From NCBI GenBank assembly GCA_963281155.1, contig CAUJLY010000002.1, forward strand, positions 1,240,001 through 1,304,000: DNA of 64,000 nt, given 5' to 3'. Source of the DNA: Rhabditophanes sp. KR3021. Lineage: Eukaryota; Nematoda; Chromadorea; Rhabditida; Alloionematidae. The notes below the pieces were generated by a model that saw only the letters and a program-made list of their open reading frames with translations, did not search any database and was not told where the DNA came from. The position numbers and the translations under genes were made by a program. Shown in pieces: positions 11,357 through 23,073 of the stretch (positions are counted from its first letter, which is position 1; each line of letters opens with the position of its first letter).

Positions 11357-14300
11357 CTTACAAAAATGACAACATATCCCAACATATAATGTGCTTTGTC
11401 CACAAATCCCAGAATCAAATGACACACAATCTCTTACCCTTTCATTGAAATATATTCCAACAAAAACGTTTCTTTTTCTAAATTTGTGGGAATACTTTAT
11501 TCTGTTGGATATGTATGTGTATATTTATGTCTAAAGCTTTTGCCTTTCAAAGGATACTGATTAAATGAAACCAAACCACTATCATTCAAAACATTTTGCG
11601 ATGACATAAACAGGAAAATGAAATATTTAAAAAATAATTATAATAATAATGAAATATTCATAAAGCCTTTATAAAGTGGAAATTTGATAAGTTCAATAAT
11701 TAATGTCATAAAAAACCAAGTAAAAAGAATATAGATGACTACTTAAATTAGGTTAGCAAAATAAAGAAGTGATATGTCAAAAAAATTTTAAATTATCTTC
11801 AGATCTTAAAAGTATATATGCACTTGACAATAATAATAAAAAACGTTTGAAACTTATTATACAGTCATTTTTCATTTATAGCAAACAGATTATAGTTGCA
11901 CTGTCATATCCATTCTAATTTATTGCCTTCTTTGAGTTGGAGAAAAGTTGATTGAGTTTCACAGAATGTTTCCTTGATTAATGACATTGGATGGGAGAAA
12001 AAAATTAATCTTGATATTTAAAAAAGATAAATCACTATCAGATACCCAGTTTTCAAAATGTTGCAAATTATTTTTATATATTTTAAAAATTACAACATAG
12101 GGAACAATTAAAATCTTTTAAATTGAAAAAATAAAGAAGGAACTTTTAAAGACTTACATTTATGGAAGGACCAATATCTTTCTCTATAATATATTTCCTT
12201 CCTGATACAATCAAATTGATAAGAATAATATAAAGTATTTTGTTGTTATTCCGCCATTTTATGTACAAACAATGCAATCATTTACATACTTGAAAGGTAG
12301 TACTAAAAGGGATGTATTGTCCATTCTTTTAATTATATGTACCTTTGTCAAAAGCATATTATTGATGCCATCTATCTCTTTATTGAAACCAATTATTTTT
12401 TAAATAAAAAATAGTAATGAAGACACACATTTTACTAAAAGGGAACATTTCTTTCAAAAATATTACATCAATGTTAAGATATAATATAGTTAAGGCTTGC
12501 CTTAAAATTAATACCTTAAGGACCTAAAAACTTTCTCCAAAAAGATCCTCTCACTAATTCTTTTATTCATTTTTGTCCAAAACCATCATATTACATCATA
12601 TTTCCACCCTTAATTCTTTAACCAAATTCCAAGACACAAAACAAAGCGACACAAAACCTTATCCTTGATTCCGCCTAAACTGGCCCCTTTCTAATGTTAT
12701 TATCATTACCACACCAAAATTACATTATCTATCGCTTTGTTTAAACCTACTTACCATTGTCCGAGAATCAACAGCTTACTTCATTGTAATTTAATATTTT
12801 GATAAAACATTTAAATATCCAGAAGAATTTAATTTAATATTAAGTTCCACCACCAATCATTGCCCTACACTTTTTCTTTTCATTCTCATTTATTCTCAAT
12901 TTACTACTTTTTGTTCAAATAAAAGGAGTTGACTTTGTTTGGGCTTTTTCCAATTAATAACTTTCTAAATATTAATTATGGTGGGTAAAGTTTGTTTGAA
13001 CGAGGCAAATTATTTATTATTGCTCTTTAGTCAATTTTTTTGATATCCTTTCAAAGTTTCAAAGTGTTGTTTATCAATGAATAATTTGTCATTTAAATGA
13101 ATTTTTAATTCTCTTCCTTTCTTTACTCTGACCATTATCTTTTTTACTATTTTTTTGATATTTCCTAATTTAGACATTAACTCACTATCCATTTTTTGCC
13201 TTCTTTTAATTGCAATTTTAATAGTCTATATTTAATATCTCCAAAGTGCTCCTTGACAATAAATAAGTATCTGTCAATTACTTTATTCTTTCTACATTAT
13301 GGAAAGCCCCACCAATCTATAGTTCAAAATAGCATCACTCCTTAATTCAAAACAAAGTAACATCAATCTATAGTTCAAAATAAAGTCACCCGATATTAAT
13401 ATCTCACCAAAATCATTTGACCCATACAATTTAGCAGGCAATAAATTCACAAAGTGTTTCCTCAAACATAACTCCATCCTTAACTCATCTTTTGAAAACT
13501 TAACGCCGACTTAAGTCTTTCCCACCAACTTTTGACTTCTTTAACTAGCCTAAAGGCAGAGACGTCACACTTATTCCCAGACACGGCACCACCAATTTCC
13601 CTTTTCAAATATTATTACATCTAAATATAAATATATGAAAAGAAGTCAAAAAGTATATGATAAAAGGATGGACCTCTTCCAAATAGAACTTCTTGACAGA
13701 CACAGTGCCTGTGATTGTTACTCGTTCGCCTTCCTCCACCAAATCAAGTACAATTTTCCCCTGGGCAGGATAATGTTATGGTGGTAGGGCCAATAAAAGT
13801 TAAGGATAAATTGGTGGTGTTGTTACATATAAGTTTCCTCTTAAACTCCATTAGAGTAGTAGTAATACCAAAAACAAAAGGAAATAAAGAAATGTATGTA
13901 TCAAAAGGATAGATACATACTTGGTAGTGTTTATTATAAAGGGTTGAAAAAATTTATCCAAACTTAAGGATATATTCAAGCAATATTGTATATGGAGTGG
14001 TGTAGTGGGTGTGATATTATGGTTAAGATATACATAACAAATGAATATATAGTATCTTATTATATTTACCGAATATTGGGAGTTGTTGTGTTTTGGTTGT
14101 TGGGAATGGGTTGGGGAAACCTTGGTGTTCTTATTTTCGTACAGTATTTGGTGGGTGGTAGAAATTAATGTTATTAAGCATGTACATTTGTAAGATTATT
14201 AATTAATCAAAGGATGTATGTTTGTTATTTTTATAATTATGACTAATACCTAATAGAATTGTCTAGTCAATCAAGTGTCACTGAGTTTCATCAAAAAGGG

Positions 14301-14570
14301 TAATTTTGACCAAAAAAGAAAGACAATAGTATAAGACTAAAGATTTGAATTTAAAATTTCCTTTTAACTTCCTCTTTATCAAGTTGTTGTAATTGGGGCT
14401 TTTTTTGTGCCCTACGCTGACCAATATCCCTTAATTTATTTCAAAAAGAAAAGGACCTCGAATTAAAGTCGCTTATATTGATGATTTACTTTACTTTCAG
14501 GCTTAAAGTTTAAGACAAAAAGAAATTGAATATAGATGGTTTGATAAATCCATTTAGAATATTTTTAGTT
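11357..14570. other. 3.2-kb intergenic region between divergent hecw and TWK genes
   Basis: Very AT-rich, with only short random open frames on both strands. It separates two start codons pointing outward, so promoters and enhancers of both genes probably lie here. A polypyrimidine TTACTTTCAG ends at 14500, 70 bp before the channel ATG, and could be a trans-splice or 5'-UTR acceptor. A short direct repeat sits at 13313-13382. Confidence 0.5.
13313..13382. repeat. Short direct repeat (19-bp core, 51-bp offset)
   Basis: The sequence CAATCTATAGTTCAAAATA occurs at 13313 and again at 13364, with similar flanking bases. Function unknown. Confidence 0.6.
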
Positions 14571-17500
14571 ATGTCTAGTAATTTTTCTAGCCGTTTTTCA
14601 TCTTTCAAAAACAAATCTCCCAATAGATCTTCCACCATAAGGAGATCTTTTAGGGGAGATGGTGCAGGATCGGCTACTATATTTGCCAATCCTATGGCTG
14701 GAGTCGCTTTGAGACCACCTATAACCGAAGATGATTACGATGATGAATGTGAAATGCCGCTATTATTTCAAAATGGTTCAGATCCAGATAATACTGTTTA
14801 CCCTTCAACTTCTTCTATATTGGCATACGCAGATTCCCTAACCTCACGAAATCATTCGGTTCGAATAAATAAATATGCAGCCAGTGGTGTAGGTGTTGTT
14901 GTAGAAAGATTCCACGAAGAAGATGAAATCCTACACATGGATGCCGATGCCCCAGACGACATATTGACAGAACAAGAAGCTTATGAGATAAAAGACACTT
15001 TAGGCGAAATGCCCCATGCCTTCAACAAACATCATCGTCGCGTAAGTGTGTAGATTGCTTATTAAAAATGTCCTTATGTAAGCATTTGTCTAAAGTGTAA
15101 TTTCCCATCTCCAGACATCACACTCAACCCTCCACATAAATATCACAAATCAAAAGAGACCTTTCTAAAGTATTAAATAAATGTGAGATTTATTAAAAAC
15201 ATCGCCCAAATATGTTATATTTAGTATATATTCTGTTTGGTTGAGATTTGTTAACTTTTATTTGAGATGATGTCTGGTTTTTCATTACGCATAAGGATGC
15301 TAATTGCACGAATAAATGCACATTAGACTGTGTATTGGTTTGGTGGTATTTGCTTAAGTATAGAAGATGTGGCGTAATCTGGGCCATTAATATTGTCTTA
15401 CAATTTTAATTTGGCAATAGTAAAATAAAAGATACATTTATTTTATTTTATATTCTTTCTTTTGTTTCCTTTTCTTATTATTTTTGGTCTATTTTGCAGG
15501 AAGGTTTCAGAAGTCCTCAGCCTTTTAACACAGTGAATAGGCATCAAGAAGGCGTTCGAGTGACTTGGAATAATGGAGAAATGATTGAGAGTGTTGAAGA
15601 CGATCAAAACTCATTGAGCCATGAGGATATTATCCACGCAGACGACACCCACTCCAAAGAATCAGAGGATGATCCTGAATATGGTGGTTTTAGAAAATAT
15701 GCCAAATTAATCTTGCCTCACGTTGGCTTAGTCTTATTAACGTGCACATATACAGTCATCGGCGCCCTAGTCTTTTATTCCATTGAAAATCCTAATGAAT
15801 TAGAAAAAAAGCGAGAGCAACTTAACATGCTCGAAAGGCGGCAGGATCTCTTTATCTCTGAATTACTAGAATTATCCTTCAAACATGAAACCAATAGATC
15901 TATCTGGAAAAACGTTGCTCAACACCACATGCACAATCTAAGCGATCACTTATTCACGGCTTTCGAAAAATTCTTCATGACATCGGATGAAATTAAAAAT
16001 CACGAAATTTACGAGATCTGGACTTTTTCATCAGTAAATTAAAAAACAATTATTGGGAACGGGCATAAAACATAAAAATTATATAAAAACCATAAATTAG
16101 TAGGCAATATAATTAGAAGATTGATGTTATTTGGGAAAAGCTAGTTTAGCGATTTGGGGGACGATAGATGGATGCTTTAGATACATCATTTAGTTTGGCT
16201 GTCTGGAAGCGTCTGCATCTTAAAAATGATTGCATACTCGATTCTAAGAACACGTAAACAGACTGACCATCTTCATTAACTTTTTCACAAACTCTAGCAA
16301 CTCTTAACTCAGCCATCAGACTGTTACAGAGGTCAACATTGTTGTAACTAAGATCCTTTCTGAAGACGTTTTCACACAACTTTTTCAATTGTTTGCATGA
16401 TGGACATTTCTCATTACCGCATACGAATGGATTTTGTAACTTGCAGATGCATAATCGTCACATCCTTCTACCGACGGCTTACCACCAACATCACTTATCA
16501 GCGTAAATAGAACATGCTATTCAATCAATCTTTCATTCACTTATTACTCAATTAATTGATCCTCACTATACTCAAAAATCAGGCTCATATGTCGACGCGT
16601 ACTATCCCTACGACAAGTTGCAGAACCATCTTTTTCTGACCTGTTTGAAACTAATCATATAATTGTTTTTGCCCAACATTCATTCGGTGTAATCAGACTG
16701 AATTCTTCCAAACTTTTCAATACTGTGAAAATGCAGCATGCAGATCAACTGCGGTTTTATTGGAATATTTTGCCTTAGTATCTACCATTAAAGTGTCCAA
16801 AAAATCATGATATTCTCGAACTCCAATATTATACTTGGACCTTCGCTTGAACACTCTCTTTTACGGTTTATTTTAGAAGAAAACGAATAAAATTATAAAG
16901 TAATCAAATGTCATCAAACGTGCTACAAAAAAGACTCCATTTTCCGAATCTTCTTCAAGACGTTTAGACTAATTTTAAAAAGGTGTCCTTTAAAACTATA
17001 TTAAATACAAATTTCAATATTAAGTTCAAAAGTTCGATAAATATTAATTTTAAAATATTTACAGGCTATCTTTTTTGCGGTGACTGTTGTAACGACAATT
17101 GGATATGGTTGGTTGATTGTTATGTATATTGAAATTTATTCATTTCTTTTAGGTAATCCCGTTGTTATTACTGTTGAGGGGCGAATGTTCTGCATTATAT
17201 TTAGTTTGTTTGGAATACCATTAACCCTAGTAACAATCGCGGATTTGGGAAAGTTTCTTTCTGAAAATTTAATCTGGTCATATGGCAATTACCTCAAAAT
17301 TAAACATTATTTATTTAAACGAAGGAAACATCATCAGATGGATGGGGAACATGTTTGTTCTGAATGTCAAGGTCGTGGTCTGAACCATCAAATGGAATTA
17401 GTTGAGGAACAAAGAATTCCAGCTTTATTAGTTTTATTAATATTGGTTATTTATACAGGTATCGATCAAATATAAAAAACATAGAAATTAGAAAAATATA

Positions 17501-18958
17501 TTAAAAGCCACAAGGAATTTCCTCTTTAACGGCAAACATCTTCCCAGTGATAAGCTGACCAATTAATTGAGCACTATCAGGTCAAAGTTGGAGTCGTCTT
17601 CAAAAAAACATTTGCCGTGATCGACATTTTTGACTTGGCCACCAAAATACTCGCTGAGAATGTACTCAACATTTTCAGCTAATTCCTTAGAAGGAACATC
17701 CATTTTGACTACAATTGCCTCAAAGTAGGATTCATCGTCTTTCTTGGCTTCCTTAATTTCCTCCATCCTTTGTTGTATGCCTGAAAGTACGTATTGGCCA
17801 TCCATACGAGTATCGTACTTCGAAAGACGAATGGACAATCTTTTGTCATAACTTAGATATCTTGGAACTGGTTTTGTCTCACCAGCATAGTAAACAACTC
17901 TAATGGCATCTGCCAAAGTCCATTCGCTTAAAGGCTTTGGGTAACTCTGACATCAAGGAAGAAGTAAACGAAAGCAATCTTGTGGGTTGTTGGATCGTTG
18001 ATCGCAGATCGAATTTCGAGCAAGGTTTCCGTGGCATTAAATTTCTTTACTTCCTCCCAATTTGTTTCTTGATAGTGTCTTGACAAAACTCTTGAACCAC
18101 CAATGACAAGATTACGCCATTTACAATAATAGTTTTCTATTGATAGTCTTTAACTTTAGTATCAAAGCTGTAGCATCGTCTCTTCTTGCTTAACGTTCAT
18201 CCTCTGTCCTACCATTCAACATTCTTTCTCCAACATGCTGATCAAGAAAAGTATTCAAATTAGATTGGACAAGATTGGGTCTCACTAAAAAATCATAATA
18301 TAAACCATTATCCATTAAAATTTAAAAACACAAGGTTTAAATATAATTTTAACAACATAATCGTTACAGGATTGGGAGGTGTCTTGATGTCAAGTTTGGA
18401 AAGCTGGTCTTTCTTCGATTCATTCTATTGGAGCTTCATAACTATGACTACCGGTAATTAGTTTTTTATTGCTGTAATATTAATTTTTTAGTGGGATTCG
18501 GTGACGTTCAAGTCCACAACGAAAAGTATTATTTCTTCGTAATAATTTATATTATTGTTGGTTTAGCCATCACTACAATGTGTATTGACTTAGTCGGAGT
18601 CCAATACATTCGAAAGATCCATTACTTTGGTCGGAAGATACAAGATGCCAAGTCTGCCTTAGCAGTAGTTGGAGGCAAAGTAGTTCTCGTCTCTGAACTA
18701 TACGCCAATATGATGCAAAAACGAGCTCGCGACGCGGCCCGGGAAGCCTATATCATTGAAAACTTATACATTTCAAAACATATAATACCATTCGTCCCAG
18801 TTGACATCAAATGGATCAAGTACATAGATTATTGCGATCCCAATGGGAATAGAGACAGTTTTAGAAGATCTAATTCGCGAAACCCGTCTTTCAATAGTTT
18901 AGATCATAATTCCTGTCGGTTTTGCCATTCCCGTTTTAGTGTATCACAATGTGATTAA
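14571..18958 (+). CDS. TWK-type two-pore-domain potassium channel
   Basis: Exons 14571-15041, 15500-16033, 17065-17107, 17153-17458, 18370-18453 and 18492-18958, all in phase, giving 634 residues. A long acidic cytosolic N terminus (~225 residues) precedes TM1 (~227-254, GLVLLTCTYTVIGALVFY). The first pore loop carries TTIGYG, split by a 45-bp intron. TM2 follows (FCIIFSLFGIPLTLV), then a cytosolic loop, TM3, the second filter TTVGFGD and TM4 (FFVIIYIIVGLAITTMCIDL), with a short C tail. The plasma-membrane K+ leak role follows from the family. I cannot say which nematode TWK paralogue it is. The TM2-TM3 loop contains CSECQGRG. Introns 16034-17064 and 17459-18369 are about 1 kb and both hold decayed antisense coding sequence. 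The start is the first ATG in frame. An AATAAA lies at 18978-18983. Confidence 0.92.
16146..16870 (-). pseudogene. Decayed ORF of unknown family inside TWK intron 2
   Basis: The antisense strand of the 1,031-bp intron 16034-17064 has an open C-terminal stretch (16146 to about 16430). It contains VCGNEKCPSCKQLKKLCENV, then MAELRVARVCEKVNEDGQSV, and ends with IYRPPNR before a TAA. Further upstream, pieces in different frames read REYHDFLDTLMVDTKAKYS and LEEFSLITPNECWAKTI, separated by stops. The mixture of long sensible fragments with stops and frameshifts suggests a dead gene rather than noise. The CxxxxCxxC group could bind a metal. I see no clear match to the GIY-YIG copies in the neighbouring introns, and I do not recognise the family. 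Confidence 0.4.
17501..18315 (-). pseudogene. Decayed GIY-YIG nuclease-like gene filling TWK intron 4
   Basis: The antisense strand of the 911-bp intron 17459-18369 encodes a nearly full-length but broken protein of about 270 residues. It starts with MDNGLYYDFLVRPN at 18315 and ends at a TAA at 17501, so the gene occupies almost the whole intron. Blocks in order: NWEEVKKFNATETLLEI, VYFFLDVRVT (about 17949-17975), KPLSEWTL, VVYYAGETK (about 17877-17895), RLSIRLSKY (about 17820-17842) and ELAENVEYILSEYFGG (about 17655-17690). The order V-Y...Y-Y-A-G-E...R...E fits a GIY-YIG fold, weakly but consistently with the other copies. Breaks seen: a TAA near 18215, frameshifts near 18120 and 17940, and another near 17570. 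It is related to the copies in the PDPR and spk-1 introns. The nuclease assignment is inference from motif spacing. Confidence 0.6.
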
Positions 18959-21490
18959 TAATTTTACTTTATTTATAAATAAATATTATACATTCATGTG
19001 TGTTTGAAAATATTACCAGGCTTAATAGATGGTTTTAATTGAATATTGTCTTTGTTAAAAGAAAGTGACAAAAAGGGATAAGTTTGATTTCGGCAAAAGA
19101 TGAAAGTAAGCCCATTGCGCTGCTTTAATGGCTTTGTCTTAATGATAAAATAATTGTAGAGCTGTTTTTCAAAAGACCCATTAATTGTTAACAAACAAAT
19201 GATTCATCTCCATTAACCAAATTGTTCTACCAAAGTAGCTAACAATTATTATAACTTTTTTATTGTCTATTCCGGAACTTCACAAGAAGTATTTATATTT
19301 ATGTATTTGAGTTTTAAAATTCAACAAATATTTTTACTAAATAATATTCTACAATACTTCCTTCCCTCGCTTTTTTAATAATTTAAACGAAATTTTTCCC
19401 CTAAATAACAAACTATTTCTCTTAACTAAATAGTTGATCTTTAATGATAACAGAAAGAAATGTAAAAACTAATACATATAATACAATTCCCAGCTCCTTA
19501 TCGTTAATTTGAATCGAGGCTCTAAACTATTTTCACATGCTTATTTGACTTTCAAAGAATTTATCGTAAAGTACATACTTTAAGACTATCAAACTCATAT
19601 TTCACGTCCGTTTTTTTTAAAAGTATTAATTTCAGTAAGTTTAAGCTTTTAATATGGTTGTGTAGATATATTTCAGTCTCATTAAAAAAGTAAAAGTATC
19701 TCCGATATAACAATTGAGGCTAGGTTGTTCTTGTTTATATTTATACATCTTCCAAATATAGCCACAATTATGGTAATTATGTCGAGTACAAAAAAATGAC
19801 TCAAAAAGTTTAATACAAATAATTTAAAATTCCTTTATATGGTGATGAGTATAGTGATGCACTATCTTCAAAAGTCTAGTTAATGGTTATATCATGTGTT
19901 TATTGCCATACTCATCTCCACACTTTTTGGACATAACTCAAATTAGAAACATATAATTGTTACTTTTATTCTAATTTATTCAATAAACATCCCCTAATTC
20001 GAAACTTTTTTGTCCACGACCCTTTCAATAGGATATACTTAGGGTGTGTTTTGAAATTAACATTATTCAATTTTAAATTTAAGAGCACACTTTTATCAAA
20101 AAATAGTGTCCTCAAAGTAAAAGGATAAATTTTAGATTTGGGGTGTTATGAAAAAATGTAGGAGCTTCTTTTACTCTTCTTCGAAGTCATTTTTCTTATT
20201 AAATTGAAAATATAACTTATTACTTCAAAATAGAAACTGTTTTGATATGATGCGCCCCTAGCATACTTCTTGATATAATAACATCTACTTTTAAACTTAT
20301 TTTGTAGTTTAATTTAATCGTTCAAAACTTGGAAAACAAACTTTATACACTTTTTCTTATTGTTCAATCAACATTTTTGGTAACACATTTTTTGTTACAG
20401 ATTTAACATCTACAATTAGTGTTTCTTTATTACTTTAAAATTTAACTACACATTATATACAATGTTATTATTTTTCTTTACTTCAATTTTAAAATTCACA
20501 TTCATTTATTCATTGAGTTTGGCAGGAGAAAAACGATGCAGTTGTGTGAATATATGTAGAAAGAAGAAGATGAGTTGAGAGCTTTAAAAAAGTTAAAAGA
20601 TTCATTTATATATTCAAATCTAGTTATTACCGCATAATAATGAATTATTAAAGGTTATTACTAAGTGAAAAAAAGCTTTGTCCAAGGTAAATACCATTAT
20701 ACCATTACTTAGATTTAATGCAATTTTAAACACTTCAACAAGTATAACTTCTTCTAATTCCATTCAAATCTACCCTCTAATTATGTTTACAACTTTTTGA
20801 AGCATAAAAAAGGGTATGAGTGCCATATATCTTGCCAAATTAGCAAACCAATACTTCTAATCAAAAAGACTAGCCTTGTTATTTGATTGTCATGCATAAA
20901 TATTAAGAAAAAAATTACATTTTAAATATAATATGTTCGCTTTTGTTTATTGGAACCACTACTTTTTTATGTATCTGTTCTTGTCATTTTCAAAATATAA
21001 TGATACCCTTGCGAGATGGATTGATGGGAGGGGAAAATTGGTGTTGTGGTGTAAAAAATTGGCAATTCGTGCAAAATGCAAATTTGCCAAGGTTAGAGCT
21101 AACCGTGTATCGCAGGTTTCCCACTTATCTTAAAAGCTATCATATTAGACAATTCTATTGTCAAAGAGCCATCTATTGTCATTGACACTATTCTTTATCC
21201 AAAAAACAATTCAATTCACAAACATCCTTTTTTGTCCCTTGAACAAAGCAGCTAATTCACCTGCCATTATTCCCTTTTCACATTTCAATCTGCCCTGTCA
21301 CATTTCAACTTAACTTTCACTAAAAGTTTCCTTCATTTAAATTTTAATGGCCTACAATATGATATCAAAATTGACTTTTCATTTTATGGATAGCTTCTAA
21401 CTAAGCTTTTCTTTGTGAACTATTATGTACATATTAAAAGTATAATTTATGATGTAACAGTTTCTTTCTAGTGCAATATAATTGGGAGAG
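18959..21490. other. 2.5-kb AT-rich intergenic region
   Basis: It carries the TWK 3' UTR (AATAAA at 18978-18983) and the 5' flank of the C2-domain gene. Only short, domain-free open frames occur. A TTTCTTTCTAG ending at 21471 lies 20 bp before the next ATG and is a plausible spliced-leader or UTR-intron acceptor. Confidence 0.5.
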
Positions 21491-22919
21491 ATGAATTTTT
21501 TGGCTAAGCATTTCTATGATTATCAATCCTTTGTTAATTTGCCCTATAAAGCGGTGCAGTTGCATAAGACGGTATGTTGTTTTGATTATGATTATTTATC
21601 CATTTCTATTTAGCCACGAGCACAAGCTGGTGGAGATCCATCTGCTTCTTTTTTGCCGAAGAGTAATCATGTAACTGGTAGGCATAGGTCTTCTTCCTCA
21701 GCAAGAACAGTTAGGGCAGCTCGTGAAACTGCTAATGGCAAGCCACCACATGGAAATGATGGCAGAATGAAACACCGGTAATATACTTGCTACAATTTCA
21801 ACTTTCTTAATTCATTTAGGGAATGGGGTGAGAAACACTTTGAATTAAAACCCGAAAAAATAGTTCCCCATAAAGATAGTTGGATGAAATTCTTGCCGGA
21901 CGATGCTGAAGAGGATTGCACGATGGTTTTTCTTGAATCAACTCATAAAAAGAAACTTTCATGTTCGACTGAAGTTCTGCGTCACTCAGATAACTCCAGC
22001 CCTGAGTCAGAAACACGAAATCCCCTGAGAGTTATTGAGTGTAAAGAATATTTGTCTTCCGAAATTTTGACTATCTTAACATATGCTCCCCAAATTCAGT
22101 TTATTTCGTTATCCTTGAGTAAGATTAGGGCTATTGCTTTTAAAAAAGGTTAGTTAAAGTGTATAGGATAAATATTTTTTCTTTGCAGCTCCCTACATTC
22201 GAGTAACTTTGTATGATGGATCCAAGAAGATGGAAGAAAAAATCATGGAAGCTAATGTGACGACACATGGAAATTCTAGGAAATTGTCTAGCATATTAAG
22301 GTGTAATTCGCAGAAGAGATGTGACGTTCCATCTATTGCCCAGATGGATGAACATGTTGCGAGTACGTCGTCCACCCTACAAATACCAGTTGAAAAGGTC
22401 AATGTGGAGAGCAAAGAGGAGGATGTAACTTTAGCACTAAATAAAATAGATTTCTTAAGTATAGTTGAAGAGGAAATTCATGAAAACGGAGTAGTTGGCG
22501 AGCCTGTAATTAAGCAAAAAATGGATATTTCTAAAATAAAAGACAAAAACCACAATTTGACGAGCGATGAAATGGAAGCTCTCGAAGTTTTTGAATCCAA
22601 TCCCAACCCCCTAATTCCATCTATCCTTAAAAAACGAATAAATTCCCTGACCACCGATGCCAGCAAACACAAAGTTTCCGAAATGTGCATCTCAGCCTCC
22701 TTCCTTTTCAAAGTGAACGCCAAATTCCTACACCGTTACCATTTGGTGATTGAAATATATGATACCATCAACATGAAACATGAATTACTAGGAACGTCTG
22801 TGATCGGTCCACTCAGCATCGGCGTAGGCTGCATTCATTGGCGTCAAATGATCCGTCGAAAGGGACAACCTGTTTGTTTATGGCATCCCTTAAAGGAAAT
22901 GTTTCCTAAGGCTGGTTAA
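21491..22919 (+). CDS. Divergent synaptotagmin-type protein with one interrupted C2 domain
   Basis: Exons 21491-21571, 21614-21777, 21820-22148 and 22189-22919, in phase, 434 residues. The first ~150 residues are basic and Ser-rich with no transmembrane segment. A C2B-like domain follows. The first strands are EILTILTYAPQIQFISLSLS and APYIRVTLYDGSKK. Then comes an unusual insert of about 145 polar residues, and after it the closing strands HRYHLVIEIYDT, the LLGTSVIGPLSIG turn, and HWRQMIRR...CLWHPLKEM, the synaptotagmin C2B end block (HWxxM...P..W). The usual clusters of Ca2+-binding Asp in the loops are mostly absent, so Ca2+ binding is doubtful. Membrane or trafficking function is inferred from the family only. 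A candidate splice acceptor lies 20 bp before the ATG. An AATAAA lies at 22954-22959. Confidence 0.75.
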
Positions 22920-23073
22920 ATTAATTGGCGTCTAACAAAACATACTTTGGTGTAATAAATAACTTTTATTGGGGTGCTATTTTATTTATATATAGAAATA
23001 AATAGATTTAAGTTACGTTTTAATATAAACAAATAATACAATTGATGACTTGTTATTTGATATTGTTTGTTGT
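22920..23073. terminator. Shared 3' region of the convergent C2-protein and arfaptin genes
   Basis: 154 bp separate the two stop codons. A plus-strand AATAAA lies at 22954-22959, and TTTATT (minus-strand AATAAA) occurs near 22965 and 22981, so both transcripts probably end within or across this gap and may overlap. Confidence 0.5.

Noticed and set aside
13715..14168. Two short plus-strand open frames upstream of the TWK channel
   Set aside because: They have low-complexity or random composition, no splice context and no similarity I recognise.
20933..21185. Overlapping short open frames upstream of the C2-domain gene
   Set aside because: The two frames overlap each other on the same strand and have no domain; likely chance.
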